DNA of 64,000 nt from Nocardiopsis quinghaiensis (GCF_008638365.1 NZ_VWVU01000001.1:248001-312000); one strand, 5' to 3'; numbered from the stretch's first letter, positions 1 through 8,558 are shown. A program made the numbers and translations. The notes: generated by a model from the sequence alone, not told the origin.

Positions 1-600
1 TCACGCACCCACAACCAGCGCAACGTGAACCGCACTCCGGAGGAGTCGATGGAGGCCATCACGGAGCTGATCGAGTTCGCCCATGACAGCGAGGTCGCGT
101 GCCAGGTCATCGTGGCCACGGCGTTCGGATGCCCCTACGAGGGGGAGGTCCCCGAGGAGCGCGTGAGGAGCCTTGCCACGAGGGCCGTGGCCGCGGGGGC
201 GGACGGTATCTGCTTCGGTGACACGACCGGTATGGGTACTCCGCCCCGAGTGCGACGTCTGCTCGGAAGCTTCCGGGAGGCGTCCGCCGATGTACAGGTC
301 GCGTTGCATCTGCACGACACCCGCGGTACCGGAATGACCAACCTCGCCGCCGGCCTGGAGGTCGGGGTGGACCGTTTCGACGCGAGTGTGGGCGGGCTGG
401 GAGGTTGCCCGTACGCGCCGGGGGCGAGCGGGAACATCGCCACCGAGGAAGCCGTCTACCTCCTGCACGAACTCGGCATCGAGACGGGTGTCGACCTCGA
501 CCGCATGCTGGAAGTCGCCGGGACCGCGCAACGGATCGTGGGCAGGGAACTTCCGTCGCGGCTGCTTAAAGCCGGACCCCGTACGAGGTTGGCGGTCTGA
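1..600 (+). CDS. mvaB: Hydroxymethylglutaryl-CoA lyase, C-terminal part (gene starts before the window)
   Basis: The reading frame is open from base 1 and its start lies upstream, so only about 199 C-terminal residues are visible. HMG-CoA lyase cleaves 3-hydroxy-3-methylglutaryl-CoA to acetyl-CoA and acetoacetate in leucine and isoprenoid catabolism. The sequence shows the TIM-barrel metal segment (HLHDTRGTG) and the glycine/cysteine signature GGLGGCPYAPGASGN, which carries the catalytic cysteine of this family. A hydratase-2 gene follows 75 bases later on the same strand. In this catabolic island the enzyme may act on a branched acyl-CoA other than HMG-CoA; that is inference. A related aldolase-type lyase is the main alternative. 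Confidence 0.85.
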   Translation, partial: SRTHNQRNVNRTPEESMEAITELIEFAHDSEVACQVIVATAFGCPYEGEVPEERVRSLATRAVAAGADGICFGDTTGMGTPPRVRRLLGSFREASADVQVALHLHDTRGTGMTNLAAGLEVGVDRFDASVGGLGGCPYAPGASGNIATEEAVYLLHELGIETGVDLDRMLEVAGTAQRIVGRELPSRLLKAGPRTRLAV

Positions 601-675
601 TCCGCTAGCCCCCAACGCCCCTACCCGTCGTGTGGGCGCCGCCACCCACCAGGCCATCTCCAAGGAGGGACCCTC

Positions 676-1533
676 ATGCCTTTGGATCCAAGCCGAATCG
701 GTACCACCGTCGGGCCCTGGCCTGTCAGCTGGACCGACCGTGACTCGCTCCTGTACGCGTTGGCGGTCGGAGCCGGCCAGCGGGACCCGCTCGCTGAACT
801 GGCGTTCACCACGGAGAACTCCAAGGGAGTCGCGCAGCAGGTCATCCCGAGTTTCGCGGTGGTGCTGGGGTTCGGGGAGGGACTCCCCGACATCGGTGAC
901 TACGACCGGACCCGGGCGGTCCACGCCGAGCAGGCGATGTACCTGGAAGGTCCGCTCCCCGCGGCGGGCGACGCCACCGCGACCACCGTCGTCACCGATA
1001 TGTGGGACAAGGGCCATGACGCCATCGTGTGGACCGAGACCGAGTTGGTGGACAAGGAGTCCGGCAGGTTGCTCGCACGCAACCGCACCGGGGCGTTCCT
1101 CGGAGGCGCCGGCGGTTTCGGAGGTGAGCGTGGCGAGAATGTTCCGTGGGAGCTTTCCAGCGGGGACCCTGACCTCGATATCCGTGTGCGCACCCGCCCT
1201 GAGCAGGCGCTGCTCTACCGGCTGACCGGTGATCGCAACCCGCTGCACTCGGATCCGACCTTCGCGACGCGCGGGGGCTTCCCCCGTCCGATCCTGCACG
1301 GCATGTGCACCTATGGCTACACGGCTCGGATCCTTGTCAACGAACTGGCTCACGGGGACGCGGGGCGCGTGGCCTCGATGAGTGGTCGTTTCACCCGTCC
1401 GGTCTTGCCCGGTGACGAGCTGACGATTCATGCCTGGGCCACGGCGAGTGGTGCGAGTGTGCTGTTCCGTACGCTCAACGAGGCCGGTGAGTCGGTGCTC
1501 GACCGTGGCCGGATGGAGCTGCGGCCGAGGTGA
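676..1533 (+). CDS. MaoC-type (R)-specific enoyl-CoA hydratase (hydratase 2)
   Basis: A 285-residue double-hotdog protein, predicted cytosolic, that would hydrate trans-2-enoyl-CoA to (3R)-hydroxyacyl-CoA. The C-terminal half carries the hydratase-2 motif YRLTGDRNPLHSDP with the catalytic Asp/His pair, followed by GFPRPILHGMCTYG. The N-terminal half is the degenerate hotdog repeat usual for this subfamily. The ATG is preceded by AAGGAGGG at 661-668, which fixes the start. It lies 75 bases after the HMG-CoA lyase gene and is probably cotranscribed with it. Its product would suit the (3R)-type SDR dehydrogenase encoded at 18778-19674. Family assignment is strong; the physiological substrate is unknown. 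Confidence 0.88.
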   Translation: MPLDPSRIGTTVGPWPVSWTDRDSLLYALAVGAGQRDPLAELAFTTENSKGVAQQVIPSFAVVLGFGEGLPDIGDYDRTRAVHAEQAMYLEGPLPAAGDATATTVVTDMWDKGHDAIVWTETELVDKESGRLLARNRTGAFLGGAGGFGGERGENVPWELSSGDPDLDIRVRTRPEQALLYRLTGDRNPLHSDPTFATRGGFPRPILHGMCTYGYTARILVNELAHGDAGRVASMSGRFTRPVLPGDELTIHAWATASGASVLFRTLNEAGESVLDRGRMELRPR

Positions 1534-1585
1534 CTCCCGCCTGGGGCCCGGTTCGGGGGGACGGCGGGAAGGCCTCGATCCAATA

Positions 1586-1601
1586 TGTGACACAGGTCAT
1601 A
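1586..1601. promoter_or_regulatory. Possible CRP/GlxR-like site
   Basis: TGTGACACAGGTCATA fits the TGTGA-N6-TCACA shape of Crp/GlxR-type operators except for one base in the right arm. It lies 15 bases upstream of the regulon palindromes in the leader of the decayed module. Single-site match by eye only. Confidence 0.3.
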
Positions 1602-1616
1602 TCCATGTGATATAAA

Positions 1617-1649
1617 TCAAGCGAACGCTTCAATAAAGCAAGCGATTAA
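1617..1649. promoter_or_regulatory. Two adjacent regulon palindromes upstream of a decayed module
   Basis: TCAAGCGAACGCTTCA (1617-1632) and the weaker TAAAGCAAGCGATTAA (1634-1649) match the island-wide pattern TCAAGCAnnTGCTTGA. They stand in front of a pseudogene region, so the promoter appears to have outlived its genes. The regulator is probably a TetR-type protein sensing an acyl-CoA; none is encoded in the window. Confidence 0.6.
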
Positions 1650-1898
1650 TAGAGGGGTGGGTCACATGAAACGCACATCCCTTCCGAGGGCTGTTGGCCG
1701 CTGCCGCGGCGGCACCGCCCCTCACCGCCGCGTACGGCTCCGTCGACGTACCGCCGATGTACGCCGTCGGCTCCCCGCCTCGCCGTCCAAGGTGCCCGTG
1801 CCAGCCGTGGTCGAGGGGCCGACCGGTCCCGCTCGACCACGGAACCTTCCGGGAGCAGGGGTCTGAGCGCACGCTTCACGAGCCGGGGCAGGGCTGGG
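1650..1898. other. Stretch with no intact gene between operator and acyl-CoA dehydrogenase remnant
   Basis: A GTG/ATG with a GAGGGG ribosome-binding-like site lies at 1657-1668, but the frames behind it are short, Arg/Pro-rich and resemble no family I know. I read it as degenerate sequence left after deletions in the former first gene of this unit. Confidence 0.4.
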
Positions 1899-2140
1899 AT
1901 GGCTATCGACTTCGTCCCGACCGGTGAGCAGGCCACGATCGTGGAGACGGTCCGACGTTTCCTGAAGCGTGAGTTGTACCCGCTCGAACCAGAGGTTCTT
2001 CGGCGTGAGCGCGAGGGTTTCCTTCGCCTTCGGCGTTGAATCGACAACACCCTCTACCGGGCGGTCCCCGAACAACAGGAGGAATGCCTGTTCCCCACCC
2101 TTGAGGAGAGGAACCGATCATGCTTCGCGGCCCTGACTCG
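1899..2140 (+). pseudogene. Acyl-CoA dehydrogenase remnant
   Basis: The ATG at 1899 opens a 46-codon frame that reads like an acyl-CoA dehydrogenase N-terminus (IVETVRRFLKRELYPLEPE) and stops at TGA 2037-2039. The same frame continues beyond the stop with a segment typical of the family's middle region (VPEQQEECLFPTLEE, then RSCFAALT, compare the usual SCFALTEP). About 60-70 residues between the two pieces are missing, and everything after SCFALT is absent. It therefore carries a nonsense codon, an internal deletion and a 3' truncation that joins it directly to the acyl-CoA ligase remnant. It is not expected to make an enzyme. Confidence 0.75.
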
Positions 2141-2646
2141 CTGGAGGCGCTACCGCCGGGTGCCCACGGTGAGGTGGTGGTCGGCGGGCACCAGGTGATG
2201 CGGGGCTATCGGCGGGCTCCGGAGGAGGCGGCCTCAGCCGGAGCGGATGGTTGGTTCCGTACGGGCGATGCGGGCTCGTTCGGCGAGGACGGGGTCCTCT
2301 AGCTGCACGACCGCCTCAAGGACATGCTGATCAGCGGTGGCGAGGATGTCTGTCCGGCTGAGATCGAACGGGTGCTGGCATCGCTCCCCGTGCCGTGGAC
2401 GCCGCTGTGGTCGGGGTGCCGTCACGGCGATGGGGTGAGTCGCCCCTCGCGGTGGTGGTGCGTGCACCTGGCAGCGAACTCGACGAGGAGGCGGTGCTCA
2501 CGCACCGCCGGGAACAGTTGGCCCGGTTCAAGGTGCCGACGGGTGTCGCGTTCGTCGTCGCCTTGCCGCGCAACGCGACGGGAGAAGTGCGCAGGGGCGA
2601 GGTCCGTCGGCGGGTCATGACGGCCACCGAGGAGGCCGGCGGCTGA
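2120..2646 (+). pseudogene. Acyl-CoA synthetase (AMP-binding) C-terminal remnant
   Basis: Only the C-terminal domain of an AMP-forming acyl-CoA ligase remains. Recognisable pieces are the hinge region GWFRTGDAGSF, then ISGGEDVCPAEIERVL, VDAAVVGVPSRRWGES and the end ARFKVPTGVAFV followed by LPRNATGEVRR. An in-frame TAG at 2300-2302 replaces the expected Tyr codon in the GYLYLxDRxKD motif, and a frameshift near 2390-2395 separates the two halves. The adenylation core (SGTTGxPKG) is gone. It is joined to the acyl-CoA dehydrogenase remnant, as if one deletion removed the sequence between two neighbouring genes. Intact ligases occur at 9580 and 23974. Confidence 0.85.
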
Positions 2647-2766
2647 GTCGGTCGGGCGTTGTGCCCGCTCATCCGGGGTGAGGATCCACGGCCAGGGGGA
2701 GGGTCGGTTACACACCCCCCCCCTTGCGTGATGCCGGTCACTGTGTAATTATCAGCCTTAATTTGA

Positions 2767-2782
2767 TCAAGCAGTTGCTTGA
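2767..2782. promoter_or_regulatory. Regulon operator before the first binding-protein gene
   Basis: TCAAGCAGTTGCTTGA is a perfect two-arm palindrome with a GT centre. It ends one base before the ribosome-binding site of the gene at 2799, so bound repressor would block transcription start or leader clearance. Confidence 0.75.
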
Positions 2783-2798
2783 AAAGGAGGGAGGGGTC

Positions 2799-3971
2799 GT
2801 GTCTCGCACCACCATCTTCCAGAGCTGTGGTCGGCTCGCTGTCGCGGCTGTCGTCGTGGTCGCAGCCGGCTGCGGTGCTGAGGGGTCGTCCGCCAGCGAT
2901 CCGGAAACGGTTCTCCTCGGTACGGCCATCAGCATGTCCGGTCCGGCGGCTTTCGCCGGGGTGCCGGTCCGCCAGGGCATCGAGCTTGCCGTCGAACAGG
3001 CCAACGAGCAGAGTGTTCTCGGCGCGGAAACCGCGATCGAGCTGGAGATCGTGGATGTGGCTGGGGACCCCGCCGCAGCCATCGCCGCGTACAGACAGTT
3101 CGAGGCCGACGGCGCGGCCGGGGTGCTGTGCTGCACCCTGGGGAGTGAGGCGGGAGCCCTCCGACCGGTGATGACTCAGTCGGTCACACCGGGCGTCGTC
3201 ACCGTCTCGATCCTGGAGGACCTCGCGGAGCCGCCCCATCTCTTCCGACCGTTCGAGGTCCCCTCGGAACCGGGCGGTATCTACGACGAGTTCCTCGACG
3301 CCGTGGCCGAAGCGGGGTTCGAGACGGCGGTCATGGTCGTCAACGACGACAACGACGCCATGGTCCAGGACGCCCGGGTCTACGCGGAGGGACTCGAACG
3401 CAACGGGATCGAGGTCCTAGAGACGATCAGCGCCGGGACGGCGGAGACCTCCTTCACCGGCGCCGCGACGACGATTGTGGCGAAGGACCCCGACATCGTC
3501 GTGGCGAGCGCGATCGGTTCCTCGACCGCTTCCCTGGCGCGCTCCCTCAGGGAACGCGGCTTCGACCGACCCATCGTCTCCAATGTGGGCGCGGACAGCG
3601 CGGCCGCCTACGAGGCCTCGGCCGGGATGATGGAGGGGACCATCTTCCCGACGCCGTTCCACGCGGAGCACCCTGTCAACGAGGCCGGGGCCCAGTTCGC
3701 GGTGGAGTACGAGGCATCCTTCGGAGCGCCGCCCGACATGTTCGCGGCCCAGGGATACACAGCGGCGCAGACACTCATCGCCGCCATCGTCGCCGGAGAA
3801 GGCTTCGATCCGCAGACGGTCGGTGAGGAACTGTCGAACCTCGCCGAACTGGAGAGTGTCTACGGAAGCCTGACCTTCGAGGACGGGCAGGCCCGGGTCG
3901 CGGAGTCGGCGCGGCACCTGGTGTGGGGAGCCGATGGTGAGGTGGTTCTCTGGGAACCGATGGACCCTTGA
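2799..3971 (+). CDS. Branched-chain amino acid/acid-type ABC transporter binding lipoprotein, copy 1
   Basis: A 390-residue type I periplasmic-binding protein of the LivK/HmgA-like family that would deliver a small acid to the LivHMGF system encoded at 15398-18712. The GTG start at 2799 follows AAAAGGAGGGAGGGG; an upstream ATG frame would destroy the signal. The N-terminus is a lipoprotein signal with lipobox VAAGC (Cys25), so the mature protein is predicted to be membrane-anchored outside the cell. The ligand-binding core includes SGPAAFAGVPVRQG and GVVTVSILEDLAEPPHL. It is a close paralogue of the next gene. Family known; the ligand is not readable, and aromatic, alicyclic or branched acids are all possible. 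Confidence 0.9.
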   Translation: MSRTTIFQSCGRLAVAAVVVVAAGCGAEGSSASDPETVLLGTAISMSGPAAFAGVPVRQGIELAVEQANEQSVLGAETAIELEIVDVAGDPAAAIAAYRQFEADGAAGVLCCTLGSEAGALRPVMTQSVTPGVVTVSILEDLAEPPHLFRPFEVPSEPGGIYDEFLDAVAEAGFETAVMVVNDDNDAMVQDARVYAEGLERNGIEVLETISAGTAETSFTGAATTIVAKDPDIVVASAIGSSTASLARSLRERGFDRPIVSNVGADSAAAYEASAGMMEGTIFPTPFHAEHPVNEAGAQFAVEYEASFGAPPDMFAAQGYTAAQTLIAAIVAGEGFDPQTVGEELSNLAELESVYGSLTFEDGQARVAESARHLVWGADGEVVLWEPMDP

Positions 3972-4095
3972 CCTTCGAACGAAGCGTCGCGGACCGAAAC
4001 TCTCACGCCCAGCTATTGGGGTGCTTTCGACAAGCAAAGAGAGCTGCTGTGCTCCGGCACACAGAATAAAGAAGACATCTACCGCAGAACAGCGA

Positions 4096-4116
4096 AGGGT
4101 TTCCTAAAGAAACCCT
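4096..4116 (+). terminator. Hairpin after the first binding-protein gene
   Basis: AGGGTTTC, loop CTAAA, GAAACCCT form an 8-bp stem in an unusually AT-rich intergenic stretch. There is no T-run after it, so it may be an RNA stabiliser or processing site rather than a terminator. Confidence 0.4.
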
Positions 4117-4163
4117 CGATGCAAGAGCATCAGGCGGCACAGCCCCAGAAGAATTTTGAATTA

Positions 4164-4183
4164 TCAAGTCGACCATCGCTTGA
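4164..4183. promoter_or_regulatory. Variant regulon half-sites
   Basis: TCAAG and CTTGA arms are present but separated by 10 instead of 6 bases. The right part CGCTTGA matches the regulon arm well. Possibly a weak or second-regulator site for the gene at 4280. Confidence 0.35.
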
Positions 4184-4279
4184 GTGGGTCGGTCTGGGCT
4201 GATCAGAATGTCAGCACGATAAAAGTCGGCCGAAGCGGGCCTCATCGTGTCGAGAAGTCTTCAGAAAGAAGGAGATCCC

Positions 4280-5455
4280 ATGATCGTCAATCATCGGGGA
4301 CGCGCGCGTCGTCGTGTCCTCACCGCAGGAGCCGCCGCGCTGGCCATGCTCCTGGCGACCGCGTGCGCCGGATCCGAGAGCACGGACGACGGAACGAGCT
4401 ATCTCGTCGGGTTCCCGGCGCTCACCTCGGGCCCGGCCGCCTTCGCCGGCGTGCCCATCACCGAAGGTGCGGAGTTGGCGGTCAAGGAGATCAACGAGAC
4501 CGGCTTCCTCGGTGAGGGGGCCACCGTTGAGCTCGAGATCGACGACATCAACAACGACCCGGCCCAGGCCATCTCCCTGTATCGGCAGTACATCGCCGAC
4601 GGGGCGAGCGCGGTGCTGTGCTGCGGCCTCTCCTCGGAGGCCGGCGCGCTCGCGCCGGTGATCGCGGAGTCCGGGACCCCGGGCGTCGTCACCTCGGCCG
4701 TCCTGCCCGACCTGGCGGACCCGCCCCACCTCGTGCGGCCGGTGATCATCCCCTCGGAGCCGGGCGGTCTGTACGACCAGTTCATCGATGCCCTCGTGCC
4801 CGCTGAGGAGATCGGTACCGCGGTGCTTCTGGTGACGGCTGACAACGACGGCATGGTCGCCGACGCCGATGTCTGGGAAGCCGCGCTCGAACGTAACGGT
4901 GTCGAGGTCTTCAAGCGCATCAACACCCAGTCCGCCGACACCAACTTCACGCAGGCGGCGACCGAGGTCCAGTCCTTGGACCCCGACGTGGTCGTCAGCT
5001 CGATGCTGGGAACCCCCTCGGCCCTTCTGGCCCGGGGGTTGCGTGAACGCGGATTCGAGAAGCCGATCCTGGCCAACTACGGCATCGACAGCGCCGAACT
5101 CTTCGAAACGTCCGGGGCGGGACTCCGCAACACGATCTTCTTCAGCCCCTTCCACGCCGAACTGACGGAGAACGACACCGCACGTCGTTTCGTGGAGCTC
5201 TACGAGGAGGAGTACGGCTCCCAGCCCGACATGTACGGGGCCCAGGGGTACACGGCGATGTGGCTAGTGGCCGAGGCACTCAAGGAGGCCGGTTCCGGAG
5301 AGCCCGAGGAAGTCGCCGCCGCGTTGTCGAGCATCACCGAACTCGAGACCGTGTACGGACCGGTCATCTACGAGGACGGCCAGGCGCGAATGGACTCCCA
5401 AGCGACCTACCTGCGGTGGTCCGAAGACGGAACCATCGTCAGATGGGACGGCTGA
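4280..5455 (+). CDS. Branched-chain amino acid/acid-type ABC transporter binding lipoprotein, copy 2
   Basis: A 391-residue paralogue of the preceding binding protein with the same landmarks in the same order: SGPAAFAGVPITEG, the VLCCGLSSEAGAL loop, and TPGVVTSAVLPDLADPPHL. The ATG at 4280 is chosen because AAGGAG lies 6 bases upstream. The longer frame beginning at 4247 adds 11 residues before the signal. The signal peptide has an Arg-rich n-region and lipobox LATAC (Cys29), so it is an exported lipoprotein. Two similar receptors beside one permease set suggest two ligands of the same pathway, such as parent acid and metabolite. That is inference. Confidence 0.9.
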   Translation: MIVNHRGRARRRVLTAGAAALAMLLATACAGSESTDDGTSYLVGFPALTSGPAAFAGVPITEGAELAVKEINETGFLGEGATVELEIDDINNDPAQAISLYRQYIADGASAVLCCGLSSEAGALAPVIAESGTPGVVTSAVLPDLADPPHLVRPVIIPSEPGGLYDQFIDALVPAEEIGTAVLLVTADNDGMVADADVWEAALERNGVEVFKRINTQSADTNFTQAATEVQSLDPDVVVSSMLGTPSALLARGLRERGFEKPILANYGIDSAELFETSGAGLRNTIFFSPFHAELTENDTARRFVELYEEEYGSQPDMYGAQGYTAMWLVAEALKEAGSGEPEEVAAALSSITELETVYGPVIYEDGQARMDSQATYLRWSEDGTIVRWDG

Positions 5456-5605
5456 GGACCGGAAACCGGAGATACGACGGTCGGTCCGGGCCTCCTGACG
5501 AGATCGGATCCACCGTGTGCGGTGGGGCCGCAGTGCAACCCGGTCCCACCGTGATGGTCCCCATCCAGAGCGGGCCCGAATACCGCACAGAACAAAGGAG
5601 ACGGG

Positions 5606-6394
5606 ATGGAGTTCGGCATAGCGTGCGCGTTCGGGTCCGGATCGACCGGTTCCCTGTACGACGCGATTCAGACAGGGGCACGCGCGGCCGAAGAACTCGG
5701 TTTCGCGTCCTGGTGGGCGCTGGGTGACCGAGAGGTCCTCACGAGCTCCGCGCACGACCCGACACTGGGTCTGCACTGCGTGGCCCGCGCCACGCGGACG
5801 ATCCGCCTCGGTTTGGCGGGTGACCTCCCCTCCGTGCGAGCAGCGGCGGTGCGCGCCAAACAGCTGGCCAGTCTCGACTGGTTCTCCGACGGGCGTGTGG
5901 AACTGGGGATCGACGTGGACGAACCGCCACAGGGACTCCTTGAGGACGACGGCCCTGCCGACAGCGTGGACTCCCTCGGTACCGCCATGGACCGGTTGGC
6001 CGCGATGGAGGCGTTGTGGACGCGGTGCCGTGGTGAGGTTCGCAGTGACACGGTCACGTTCGCAGGTGCGATAGCCCTTCCCAAGACCGTAGGGGAGCGC
6101 CGCCTCCCGGTGCACCTGCGGGGGACGAAGGCCTTGCGGCGGGTGCTCGAACGCCGCGGTCACATCGACGGGTGGCTCGCATGGCGTGTGAACGAGGGTG
6201 AGCTGCGCAACGGCCTCGGGGAACTGGCCGACGTTCTCGGTGCCGACGCGGCTCAGGTGCGCAAGACCTGGTTCGTCGACGCAGGAGAGACGGGGGCGAG
6301 CAGGGAGGGGGCCGCCGCGGCCGGTGTCGACGAACTGGTCGCCGTCTTCGAGCACGTCCCCGGGGCCGACGAATTGAGAAAGGTGATCGCGTGA
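5606..6394 (+). CDS. Luciferase-like (LLM) F420/flavin-dependent oxidoreductase, short form
   Basis: A 262-residue TIM-barrel protein of the bacterial luciferase-like superfamily, in which actinobacterial members mostly use F420 or FMN. It opens with MEFGIACAFGSG and contains the family core LASLDWFSDGRVELGI. It is shorter than the roughly 300-350 residues usual for the family, and the segment after the substrate loop is condensed. The ATG follows AAAGGAGACGGG. The next gene overlaps its stop by four bases (GTGA), so the two are translationally coupled. Substrate unknown. The family assignment is good; whether it is catalytic as a monomer or only a partner of the next protein is open. Confidence 0.75.
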   Translation: MEFGIACAFGSGSTGSLYDAIQTGARAAEELGFASWWALGDREVLTSSAHDPTLGLHCVARATRTIRLGLAGDLPSVRAAAVRAKQLASLDWFSDGRVELGIDVDEPPQGLLEDDGPADSVDSLGTAMDRLAAMEALWTRCRGEVRSDTVTFAGAIALPKTVGERRLPVHLRGTKALRRVLERRGHIDGWLAWRVNEGELRNGLGELADVLGADAAQVRKTWFVDAGETGASREGAAAAGVDELVAVFEHVPGADELRKVIA

Positions 6395-7341
6395 GCACGA
6401 ACAGCGCCGGCGTCATGGGATCTCGTGGCCGGGTCCGGATCGGGCTCGTAGATCTCTTCGACGGCAGCGAGAAGCGGAACCTGGACTTCATGACCGAGTT
6501 CGCCCGAACCGCCGAGGCTTCGGGTTTCGACGGCATCTGGATGCCCGAGCACGTCCTCTTCTTCGACGAGTACGACTCGGTTTATCCCTATCCTGAGGCG
6601 CCGATCGCGGCGAATCCGGATGTCAAGGAGCAGCACAACAAGGTCGTCGACGGCAAGGCGGAGGTCGAGTCGGCACCGGAACAGGGGCTGCTCGACATGT
6701 TCCAAACCGCGGTCGCGGTCTGTGCGGCCACGACTCGACTGCGTTTCGGAAGTTCGGTGCTTCTTCTGCCGCTGCGCAATCCTCGTCTTCTCGCCCGAGA
6801 GGCGTTGACGGTAGCGGAACTGACCGGGGACAGGTTCGACCTGGGGGTCGGGGTGGGGTGGTCTGCCGAGGAGTTCGAGGCGTGCGAGAGCGACTTCACC
6901 GTACGGGGAAAACGCTGTGAACGTCTGATCAACGATCTGAAGACCGCCTGGAGCGGCGACAGGGGGAAACGATCCTCGCTCCCGGCTGGGACCACACCGC
7001 CGCGCGTCCTCATCGGTGGCCACTCGCGTGCGGCGGTACGGCGCGCGGGGACCGTCGCGGACGGTTGGTACCCGTGGAATCTGACGCCCGCGGAGTTCGA
7101 GGAGGGCCTGGAGGCCCTGGACCGGCACCTGGCCACGGCGGGGCGCTCCCGCGACGACGTACACGTCATCGCCGGTTTTCGCGCTGTGGGTGAGATCGCG
7201 GATCTCTCACGAATCGTGGCCCGGTACGCCGAACTCGGTGTCGACGGCGTCAATATCTCCCTGCGAATGACCGAGGACAACTACGCGCATGTCATGTCCG
7301 AGGTTGCGGATGCCCTGGAACTGACGGGATCGGACGCATGA
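6391..7341 (+). CDS. LLM class F420-dependent oxidoreductase
   Basis: A 316-residue luciferase-like protein, predicted to be a cytosolic F420-dependent oxidoreductase or dehydrogenase. Family landmarks are GFDGIWMPEHVLFF near the N-terminus, the loop RLRFGSSVLLLPLRNPRLLAREALTV (split here into its core LLLPLRNP), and ELTGDRFDLGVGVGW before the ligand loop. The GTG start overlaps the previous stop (GTGA), and the downstream acyl-CoA dehydrogenase overlaps its stop (ATGA). It resembles the protein at 25545-26432, a second copy elsewhere in the island. The role may be oxidation or reduction of a cyclic intermediate before beta-oxidation; that is inferred from context only. Confidence 0.85.
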   Translation: MSTNSAGVMGSRGRVRIGLVDLFDGSEKRNLDFMTEFARTAEASGFDGIWMPEHVLFFDEYDSVYPYPEAPIAANPDVKEQHNKVVDGKAEVESAPEQGLLDMFQTAVAVCAATTRLRFGSSVLLLPLRNPRLLAREALTVAELTGDRFDLGVGVGWSAEEFEACESDFTVRGKRCERLINDLKTAWSGDRGKRSSLPAGTTPPRVLIGGHSRAAVRRAGTVADGWYPWNLTPAEFEEGLEALDRHLATAGRSRDDVHVIAGFRAVGEIADLSRIVARYAELGVDGVNISLRMTEDNYAHVMSEVADALELTGSDA

Positions 7342-8558
7342 TGGCGACAAAGGGAACAGACGTCTTCGACGGTTCCGTGGACGAGTTCAGGACACAGGTG
7401 CGCCAGTGGCTCTCTGAGAACGTCCCGGCCGAGAAACTCCGACCGTGGACCACCCGGGAGGGGTTCGACCAGCACCGTCAGTGGGAGCGAACCCTTTTCG
7501 AGGGCGGGTACGCGGCAGTCGACTGGCCGGTCGAGTACGAGGGTCTCGGTGCCGGGCTACGGCACACGATCACCTTCGCCGAGGAGTACTACCGCGCCCG
7601 CGCTCCGGAGCGCGTCAACATGGGCGGTCTCTACCTGCTCGGCCCGGTGCTGATGCAGTACGGGACCGAGGAGCAACGTCGGCGGTGGATCCCCGACCTG
7701 CTCTCCTGCAGCACCGTTTGGTGCCAGGGTTTCTCCGAGCCCGGTGCGGGCTCGGACCTGGGGTCGCTGCGTACACGCGCTGACCGGGACGGTGATCACT
7801 ACGTCGTCAACGGACAGAAGATCTGGACCTCGATGGGCGGCTTCGCCGACTGGATCTTCGCACTCGTGCGGACCGATCCGGAAGCGGCGAAGAAGCGCAA
7901 GCACGCGGGGATCAGTTTCTTGTGCATCGACTTGCGCAGCCCCGGAGTCGAGGTCCGGCCGCTGACGATGGTCGACGGCACCCAAGGCTTCGCCGAGGTG
8001 TTCTTCACCGACGTCCGCGTCCCGGTGGAGAACGTGGTCGGCAAGGTCGACCAGGGCTGGCAGATCGCGATGTCGACGCTGGGATTCGAGCGCGGGGCGG
8101 TCTTCGGTGACCACGCGAAGTTCTCCAACGACGTCGCGGCACTGGCCGGGCTGGTACGCCAGCGGGGCTTCACCGACGACACGCTCGCTCTCGACGAACT
8201 GGGCCGGGTGCTGGTCACCACGGAGGTGTACCGCGCCAACGTCTACCGGCTGGCGGCACTCTCCGAGGCAGGGGGAGACCTGGACCGGACCGCGAGCATC
8301 AACAAGCTCTACTGGACCGAGATGCAGCACGACATCTTCGCCACCGGACTGCGCCTCATGGCCGAGGAGGGTGCCGTCATCGGTGACCCGGGCACCATCG
8401 GCCGGGACGACCCCGTCACCGCGCACGCATGGCAGGAGTGGCACCACCGCTACTGGTACGCGCGGGCGGCCATGATCTTCGGAGGTACCTCGGAGATCCA
8501 GCGCAACATCATCAGCGAGCGCGTACTCGGACTACCCAAGGAGCCCCGACCGTCATGA
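7338..8558 (+). CDS. Acyl-CoA dehydrogenase, larger subunit-type
   Basis: A 406-residue FAD acyl-CoA dehydrogenase, probably introducing the alpha,beta double bond into a CoA thioester. It shows the middle-domain FAD/substrate motif WCQGFSEPGAGSDLGS and KIWTSMGGFADW, and the C-terminal FAD-binding loop FGGTSEIQRNIISERVLG. The start is ATG 7338 inside the preceding stop (ATGA). The next gene encodes a shorter acyl-CoA dehydrogenase that overlaps in the same way. Paired 400- and 350-residue dehydrogenase genes in actinobacteria often encode heterotetrameric enzymes, as in steroid side-chain degradation, so this is likely one half of such a pair (inference). Confidence 0.9.
   Translation: MMATKGTDVFDGSVDEFRTQVRQWLSENVPAEKLRPWTTREGFDQHRQWERTLFEGGYAAVDWPVEYEGLGAGLRHTITFAEEYYRARAPERVNMGGLYLLGPVLMQYGTEEQRRRWIPDLLSCSTVWCQGFSEPGAGSDLGSLRTRADRDGDHYVVNGQKIWTSMGGFADWIFALVRTDPEAAKKRKHAGISFLCIDLRSPGVEVRPLTMVDGTQGFAEVFFTDVRVPVENVVGKVDQGWQIAMSTLGFERGAVFGDHAKFSNDVAALAGLVRQRGFTDDTLALDELGRVLVTTEVYRANVYRLAALSEAGGDLDRTASINKLYWTEMQHDIFATGLRLMAEEGAVIGDPGTIGRDDPVTAHAWQEWHHRYWYARAAMIFGGTSEIQRNIISERVLGLPKEPRPS

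Larger units (their letters stand above)
3972..4279. other. Low-GC intergenic region between the two binding-protein genes
   Basis: About 308 bases without a gene and visibly lower in GC than its surroundings, especially 4010-4170. It contains the 4096-4116 hairpin and the variant operator at 4164-4183. It ends with the AAGGAG ribosome-binding site of the second gene. I see no ORF worth calling. Confidence 0.6.

Noticed and set aside
1..1593. A 530-codon minus-strand frame covering the HMG-CoA lyase and hydratase genes
   Set aside because: Both plus-strand proteins carry diagnostic motifs; the antisense frame has none.
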